Origin: Candidatus Absconditabacterales bacterium
Lineage (GTDB): Bacteria; Patescibacteriota; Gracilibacteria; Absconditabacterales; Absconditicoccaceae
NCBI GenBank assembly: GCA_023228925.1
Contig: JALOAF010000026.1
Location: forward strand, 1 to 14,130
Length of the DNA: 14,130 nt
Direction of reading: 5' to 3'
Part shown: positions 9,446 to 14,130 of the stretch, one piece after another
Numbering within the stretch: the stretch's first letter is position 1
Layout of the letters: each line of letters begins with the position of its first letter
Program-made: the position numbers and the translations under genes
The notes under the pieces: generated by a model
What the model was told of the DNA's origin: nothing
The model's input: only the letters and a program-made list of their open reading frames with translations
Database searches by the model: none

Positions 9446-9519
9446 GCGTGTGTAGCTCAATTGGCTAGAGCGCGTCCTTGCCAAGGACGAGGTTGCGGGT
9501 TCGAGCCCCGTCACGCGCT
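9446..9519 (+). tRNA. tRNA-Gly (anticodon GCC)
   Basis: Full cloverleaf: acceptor GCGTGTG pairs with CACGCGC (one G-T pair), D arm GCTC...GAGC, anticodon arm CGTCC-TTGCCAA-GGACG giving GCC, T arm GCGGG-TTCGAGC-CCCGT, discriminator T. The 3' CCA is not encoded. It reads GGC and GGU. The unusual tRNA-Gly(UCA) expected to read UGA in this code is not in the window. Confidence 0.95.
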
Positions 9520-9525
9520 AATTGT

Positions 9526-9549
9526 AAAAAACCTAGAATGGTTTTTTTT
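9526..9549. terminator. Intrinsic terminator after tRNA-Gly
   Basis: AAAAAACC / GGTTTTTT around a 6-base loop, with T-tracts on both strands, starting 7 bases after the tRNA. It can also act for the minus-strand gene ending at 9609. Confidence 0.7.
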
Positions 9550-9608
9550 CTATTAATGTAAAAATATTTGGAATCTTATTTGGAGTAAATAGGAAAAAAA
9601 TGATGAAA

Positions 9609-9815
9609 TTAAAACATAAGTGCTTTTCTTAAGTCTTCATTTCAGTTTTTAAAAATTTCGGCTCTTCTTTTGTCTAGGCTCTCAAAATCCTTTTCTGTTG
9701 GTTGTTTTAAAATTTCATCTCTCCACTCATCTGCAGATCTTCAAGCGTCTGTTTTTGGGAAGTAACCAGACAAAATGGTTGAATCTCATTTTTCATGTCA
9801 GCTATAATATTCCAT
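9609..9815 (-). CDS. Hypothetical protein, 68 aa
   Basis: Small charged, probably helical protein starting MEYYSGHEKGDSTILSGYFP, with a middle of SADEWRDEILKQ and a C-terminal segment LDKRRAEIFKNGNEDLRKAL. No membrane segment, no Cys, no recognised family. Four of five glycines are TGA (S-G-H, K-G-D, A-G-R, N-G-N), so with the standard code it is invisible; the frame is otherwise clean from ATG 9815 to TAA. It lies 62 bases downstream of the O-antigen-ligase-like gene on the same strand and may be its last cotranscribed partner. The regular TGA use at plausible turn positions is the main support for coding. Confidence 0.6.
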
Positions 9816-9877
9816 TTTTATTAAAAATAAAAATAAATGTTTATAGAAGAATAGGGATTTAAAAACAATAGTCAATA

Positions 9878-11233
9878 TTATTTTTGTAATAAGTTGTTTT
9901 TGTGATAGTTTGCATAATATATAGCAAATAAGGTTATAAAAGGATAAACTATCATCCTATCTACAAAACTATGCAAAACAAATCATTCTATACTTAAACC
10001 AAAAAGTCATAAAGAAAATGCTAAAAGAACCAAAGACATATGTTTGGTATCCTTACTCCCCTTTTTTGAAGATCTATTTTCTCTCCAAGCCCAAAAACCT
10101 ATTAGATGTAAATAAATATACAAAATCATCCATCATATGAAGACTATCAATCAATATTCTAGCCATATTTGTAAATACTGATTTTCAGGATTGTAAGCCT
10201 GTCAATCAGGGAGATGGTGAGAAGCTGGACCAGCACTAGCAGCTCATAAGCCCAGAAACCAAGAACTTTTGATTTTCTCTATTGCCAAAAGCACTTCTTT
10301 GATATGTCAGGTGTTGGAATATTGTCTATGAATAATTTGATCTCTACCATAATAAGTGACTATAGCAAGCAATAGTATTGTTGGAATAAAAAAATAAAGG
10401 AATAGTTTTTTTCGATTTTTTCAATATAAAAACAAAAACATCAATATCGTTTGTACAATCCAGGCTCACCAAGCAGCTCTAGAAAAAGTAGAAAGCAAAA
10501 TCAAGCCATAAAGTCATCACCAAAATATCCAAGATTTTGGTCCTTTTTTATATAAAACACTCATAAAAAATAATGGCCAAAAAACTACTAAAAAAAATCA
10601 TAAGCTAATGGGCCTTTCAAACAAAAACTGATTACGGACAAATCATTCTTTGTATTGTGTATAATAAACCGCAGGTGGTTGTGAGCCAACTTCTCATTCA
10701 TAAGTCCATGGATTATAACCAAAAAATCTCATAAGATTTGGAACTAATCGAATCAATCATCGTCGAATCAATGCTCATCACAAAATATATTTGATAATTT
10801 TGCTATATCGTATGTTCAAAGATTCTGCCTTTTGGTCAAAAAATAAGTAAGATATCAAATAAAATAATATAAACAAAAAAAATCCCATCATACTATATCT
10901 AATAGATATAATGAAATTGCTAATACTAGAATTGAAAAATGAAATAGCAAAAGCTATTATATTTATGGTCAAAAATATAAAAAGGAATTTTTTTAATGGA
11001 AAATTTTGCCACAATTCTTTTAATTTTTCTCTATTAAGTTTTTTAATTAAATATCGTACTATAAATATAGACAGAATGAGGATCAAAATCTCTTTTCGCA
11101 TTCGAACTATACTCATAACCTTTCATTCAAATTTAAGTACATAAGTCACAAAAGTATGTAGAAAAAACTGTAATAGCAATAATCACAAAAATCGTTTTAT
11201 AATTAGTTCTAAGTTTTTTTTTATTCGATTCAT
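9878..11233 (-). CDS. O-antigen ligase-like polytopic membrane protein
   Basis: 451 residues with about 10 or more hydrophobic segments over the whole length. The central and C-terminal part carries the pattern of the O-antigen ligase (Wzy_C) superfamily: LLSTFSRAAWGAWIVQTILM in a membrane helix, then a large extracytoplasmic loop with FLGLGAASAGPASHHLPDGQ, then AYNPENQYLQIWLEYGLIVF, matching the HNxYLxxxxExGxxG signature with Glu-Asn in place of His-Asn. Such enzymes transfer or polymerise lipid-linked glycans outside the cytoplasmic membrane; the substrate here cannot be told. An S-layer or surface-glycan role is possible in a small-genome, possibly episymbiotic cell. About half or more of the glycines are TGA. 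ATG at 11233 is taken as start, with ATG at 11116 as alternative. It follows mraY by 47 bases on the same strand, suggesting an envelope operon. Confidence 0.75.
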
Positions 11234-11280
11234 AATTTCTGATTTAATATTAAATAATTAATATAAATATTTGTTGTTTT

Positions 11281-12348
11281 TTAATTAATAATTGTGCCAC
11301 TCATCTGATAAAACACCATAATAATAGTTATGACAGCTAAAAGTGCCTGAAGCATCCAAGCCTTCATAACTATTGTAGTTTCGTGATGTCATTTATTTTC
11401 TAAAAGATGGTGAAATGGAGACACTGAAAACAATTTTTTCTTGAATCTTTTTTTCCAAAATATTTGTAAAGCACTAGAAAATGTATCTAATATAAACAAC
11501 AAAAATATAATAACGAATGGGACAAAAATCCCCATTCTCATATTTAGCAAATACAATAATGAAGCAAGTAATCATCACATAGCAAAAGCACCACTATCTC
11601 ACATAAAGATTTTTGCTGGGAATATATTAAAAAACATAAAAGATGCCAAAATGGCTGTGACAATGACAACTAATGTTGTAGCTATATATGTTTGATTTAC
11701 GAGTGTAATTGCTCATAAAACAAAAAATATGATAGCCATCAATCCTCATGCCAATCAATCAAGTCAATCCATAATATTAATTGCATTAACTATACTTATA
11801 GTGACCAAAAATGTAATAATTGGATAAAAAATTCATATATGGATTTTTCATGTAAAAGGTCGTAAATTTATATAATCTACTCAAAGTTTGGCATAAAACC
11901 ATCGACTAATAAATGCAGAAAAAACAAACATCATAATCAGTTTTGCTTTTGCGCTAAGTCATTTTTTTCTACCATATCATTTGATGTTTAGAATATCATC
12001 TATAAATCCGATCAATCACATTCCAAAAAATCCAGCCAAAAGGACATAAGTTTCTTGTCTATTTAACAAACTATTGTTGATCCGACCACATTTTTGTACA
12101 ATAAAAGATACTAACATCATTATTAGCGTAATAAGAAGAAACAGTCATCATCACATGGTTGGTGTTCATGCTTTATGTTGGTGAAGTTTGGAAAATATTG
12201 TAGATTTTTCTCAGGTTATTGCTTCTTCGCGGATTGTTTTTCATACTTTTAATTTTTTTAATGTTTTGATATAGATGGGATACAAAAACAATCACATAAA
12301 AAATGCTATCAAAGCAAAAATTAAAATACTATTTAATTTTACTAACAT
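11281..12348 (-). CDS. mraY: Phospho-N-acetylmuramoyl-pentapeptide transferase
   Basis: Integral membrane enzyme that joins phospho-MurNAc-pentapeptide from UDP to undecaprenyl phosphate, giving lipid I. 355 residues, typical of the family, with about ten membrane segments. Motifs in order: HQHKAGTPTMGGG, GFIDDILNIK with the Asp pair at 117-118, NAINIMDGLDGLAGG, GDSGAFAMGG with Asp251, and SPFHHLLENKGHH. The catalytic Asp residues are in place. The third His of the usual HHH motif is Leu (H313-H314-L315). Of 30 glycines, 21 are TGA, giving some of the best evidence for the code. A promoter lies 35 bases upstream. Presence of mraY implies that the cell makes its own peptidoglycan precursors; other mur genes are not in view. 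Confidence 0.95.
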
Positions 12349-12382
12349 AATAAATCTAATAATTAAAAATTTAGTTTAGTGT

Positions 12383-12410
12383 AATATAAGATTTATTAAA
12401 AAAGTTTCAA
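12383..12410 (-). promoter_or_regulatory. Probable promoter of the mraY cluster
   Basis: Minus strand TTGAAA (12405-12410) and TATATT (12383-12388) with a 16-base spacer; predicted start about 28 bases before the mraY ATG. Confidence 0.5.
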
Positions 12411-12509
12411 CAGAAAAAGCTATATATAAAAAAATAATTTTAATAAATAAAAATAATTTACAATTTAATAAACTTTATTGTTATTTTGAATAGACTATCA
12501 TTTCCTTTA

Positions 12510-12847
12510 TCGTTCTGAGCTAACAGCTCGTCATTCTGAGCAAAGCGAAGAATCCATTACACATAAGTTGTCATTCTGAATACTCTGTCATTTCGAAGTG
12601 TTCTAGCTTGCGAGAAATCTTCCATTGTCATTCCGAAATGTTCTAACTTATGAGGAATCTGTTTTTAGATCTCTCGCAACAATAACAACTCGAGATGACA
12701 TAATGCTGTTGTCATCCTGAGCAGAGCGAAGAATCCATTTGCAGAATCCATTACACACAACCCTCTTTCTGTTAATGGATATTTCGTCCTACGGACTCAA
12801 TATGACACAGTGCTGTCATTTCGAGTGTCATAACTTGCGAGAAATCT
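12510..12847. repeat. Cluster of degenerate interspersed repeats
   Basis: The gene-free stretch 12411-12919 contains repeated short units of the form GTCATT(C/T)(C/T)GAG... ending in CGAAGAATCC or GCGAGAAATCT. Forward copies or parts: 12510-12530, 12530-12555, 12570-12579, 12587-12623, 12627-12660, 12711-12736 and 12815-12847. Inverted copies: about 12667-12700 and 12783-12806. Several copies can fold as hairpins, alone or paired with an inverted neighbour. GC content is higher than in the flanks. No stable reading frame was seen. Similar TCATTCTGAG-type units are known as dispersed noncoding repeats in several bacterial groups. Confidence 0.8.
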
Positions 12848-12919
12848 TGCTTTAATGCTTTTGGATTTATTCAAACAACAACAGTCTAATAAATTTTATA
12901 AATCATCCTAACTCATGCT

Positions 12920-13999
12920 TTACAATTTATTTATAGAATCATAACCCAATTGTCAACAAGCAGATTTTACTTCTCTGCCCATACTATCACGAATAGTAAC
13001 AGTTAAGCCACCATCTTCTAAAATCTTTTTGAAATTTTGAATTTCTTTGGTACTAGTTTCCTGGAAATCTACGAGAGGATTTTCATTGTAAGGAATAAGA
13101 TTTACATGACAAAATTGTCATTTCAAAAGTTTTACTAAATTTTTTGCATTATCATCTCCATCTGTTACTCATTTGATCATAATATACTCATAAAAAATTC
13201 TATTATTTGTAGTTTTTATATAGTTATCTAGAACCTTTATTAGTTCAGACATCTTGTGAACTTTTGCATTTGGAACTATTGTTTCACGCAAACTTTGTGT
13301 AGGAGCATGTAAAGACACAGCCAATCAGACATCAATTTTGTCTTGTATAAGTTTTTTTATTCCTGCTATCACTCAAACAGTAGAAATGGTAATATGTCTT
13401 TTGGACAAAGAAAATCTTTCTCTTTGTAAAAGTATTTCTATAGTTTTTTTTAAGTTATCGTAATTTAACAAAGGCTCTCACATTCACATAAATACAACAT
13501 TTCTAACAGCTCGTAAAGTTCCGTCTTCCTTTTTTCAAAATTTATTTTTAATATAATTATTTACATACAACACTTGAGAAATAATTTCTTGTCGAGTAAG
13601 ATTTCTCTTTAATCACATTTTGGCTGTTACACAAAAAGCACATCACATCGGACAACCAACCTGGCTGGAAAGACAGAGAGTAATCCTATTTAACTTTCAT
13701 TTTGTATGTTTACTCCGATGATACATCAATACTGCCTCTATAAAATATCAATCAAAAGTTTTGAAAGAAAATTTGGTAGTTTGTTCATCTTCTAATTTTT
13801 TGTCTAAGCTTAAATTTATAATATTAAAGTTGTCTGAAAAATCTTGCCTCATATCCTTAGACAAAGTAGTCATACTATCCCAATCTATATTTTGATTTTT
13901 GAATAATTCATAAAAAATCTGTTTAACTCTAAACGGTTGAATTTTCTGTTCTTTGGCGTATTTTAGCAAATATTCTTCATCAAAAATTACTGGCAACAT
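12920..13999 (-). CDS. rlmN: Dual-specificity RNA methyltransferase RlmN
   Basis: Radical-SAM enzyme that methylates C2 of A2503 in 23S rRNA and A37 in some tRNAs. 359 residues, normal for the family. An N-terminal helical domain (QPFRVKQIFYELFKNQNID, then TLSKDMRQDF) precedes the core. The [4Fe-4S] motif C-x3-C-x2-C is at C116, C120 and C123 in QVGCPMGCAFCVTAKMG. SAM-binding VVFMGMGEPLLNY and VGLAVSLHAP, and the C-terminal DSMGREVKSACGQLG with the methyl-carrying Cys at 348, are present. TGA encodes invariant glycines, including both in GMGEP. Start is ATG at 13999, with a TATAAT box 25 bases upstream. The repeat cluster lies downstream. No clear terminator was seen. Confidence 0.97.
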
Positions 14000-14023
14000 T
14001 TATAAGAAATTAAAACTATAAAA

Positions 14024-14052
14024 ATTATAATATTGTACTGTTGCATAGATAA
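14024..14052 (-). promoter_or_regulatory. Probable promoter of rlmN
   Basis: Minus strand TATAAT (14024-14029), perfect -10, with a weak -35 TTATCT (14047-14052) 17 bases away. Leader to the rlmN ATG is under 20 bases. Confidence 0.45.
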
Positions 14053-14094
14053 CTTTACACATTGACTAGAAGATAAAGAAATGATAAGTTTTTT

Positions 14095-14112
14095 CAAGGG
14101 CGTTAGCCCTTG
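14095..14112. other. Perfect palindrome near window end
   Basis: CAAGGGC-GTTA-GCCCTTG, a 7-bp GC-rich stem with a 4-base loop. On the plus strand the T-tract comes before, not after, the stem, and on the minus strand A residues follow, so it does not have intrinsic-terminator polarity. It may be part of an upstream gene's leader or a repeat that continues outside the window. Confidence 0.6.
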
Positions 14113-14130
14113 CATAGCTAATCATGTATG

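Noticed and set aside
9446..9549. tRNA-Gly as an attachment site of an integrated element
   Set aside because: No integrase gene and no repeat of the tRNA 3' end was seen in the window, so the nearby UGA-free genes cannot be tied to tRNA integration.
10911..11144. Plus-strand frames opposite the ligase-like and mraY genes (also 11441-11695)
   Set aside because: Antisense shadows of well-supported membrane-protein genes, without promoters or recognisable motifs.
12510..12847. CRISPR array
   Set aside because: Repeat units are degenerate, of uneven spacing and in both orientations, and there are no unique spacers of constant length or cas genes.

Overview
The window is a piece of a Candidate Phyla Radiation genome that reads UGA as glycine (genetic code 25), as in Absconditabacteria (SR1) and Gracilibacteria (BD1-5). 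Read with the standard code, almost every minus-strand gene is broken by TGA. With TGA as Gly, each becomes one clean full-length protein, and TGA falls on invariant glycines: the RpoB GPGG stretch, GMGEP in RlmN, DGLDGLAGG in MraY. TGG remains Trp, and every stop identified is TAA (12) or TAG (3). The DNA is AT-rich, genes are compact, and Shine-Dalgarno sequences are weak or absent. The sequence does not decide between the two phyla.

Positions 1-7303, all minus strand, form a condensed information-processing cluster. Transcription order is rplJ (L10), rplL (L7/L12), rpsB (S2), a small Tic20/DUF4870-like membrane protein, tsf (EF-Ts), a fused S6-S18 ribosomal protein, rpmH (L34) and rpoB (cut by the window start). 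The usual rplJ-rplL-rpoB block is therefore split by translation genes from elsewhere. A near-consensus promoter, an L10-leader RNA and an internal UUCG-loop terminator precede rplJ, which suggests autogenous attenuation.

Positions 7374-9549 look like a small accessory segment. Three short plus-strand genes (73 aa Cys-rich, 24 aa Lys/Ala/Pro-rich, 159 aa unknown) have their own promoters and terminators and use no UGA glycine at all. They surround a minus-strand zinc-ribbon plus PH-like protein that does use UGA. A tRNA-Gly(GCC) with flanking terminator follows.

Positions 9609-12410 are a minus-strand envelope cluster: mraY (lipid I synthesis), an O-antigen-ligase-like membrane protein and a 68 aa unknown. 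Positions 12411-12919 have no gene but carry a cluster of short degenerate interspersed repeats in both orientations. The last gene, 12920-13999, is rlmN (radical-SAM rRNA/tRNA adenine methyltransferase). The final 130 bases hold its probable promoter and an unexplained perfect palindrome.
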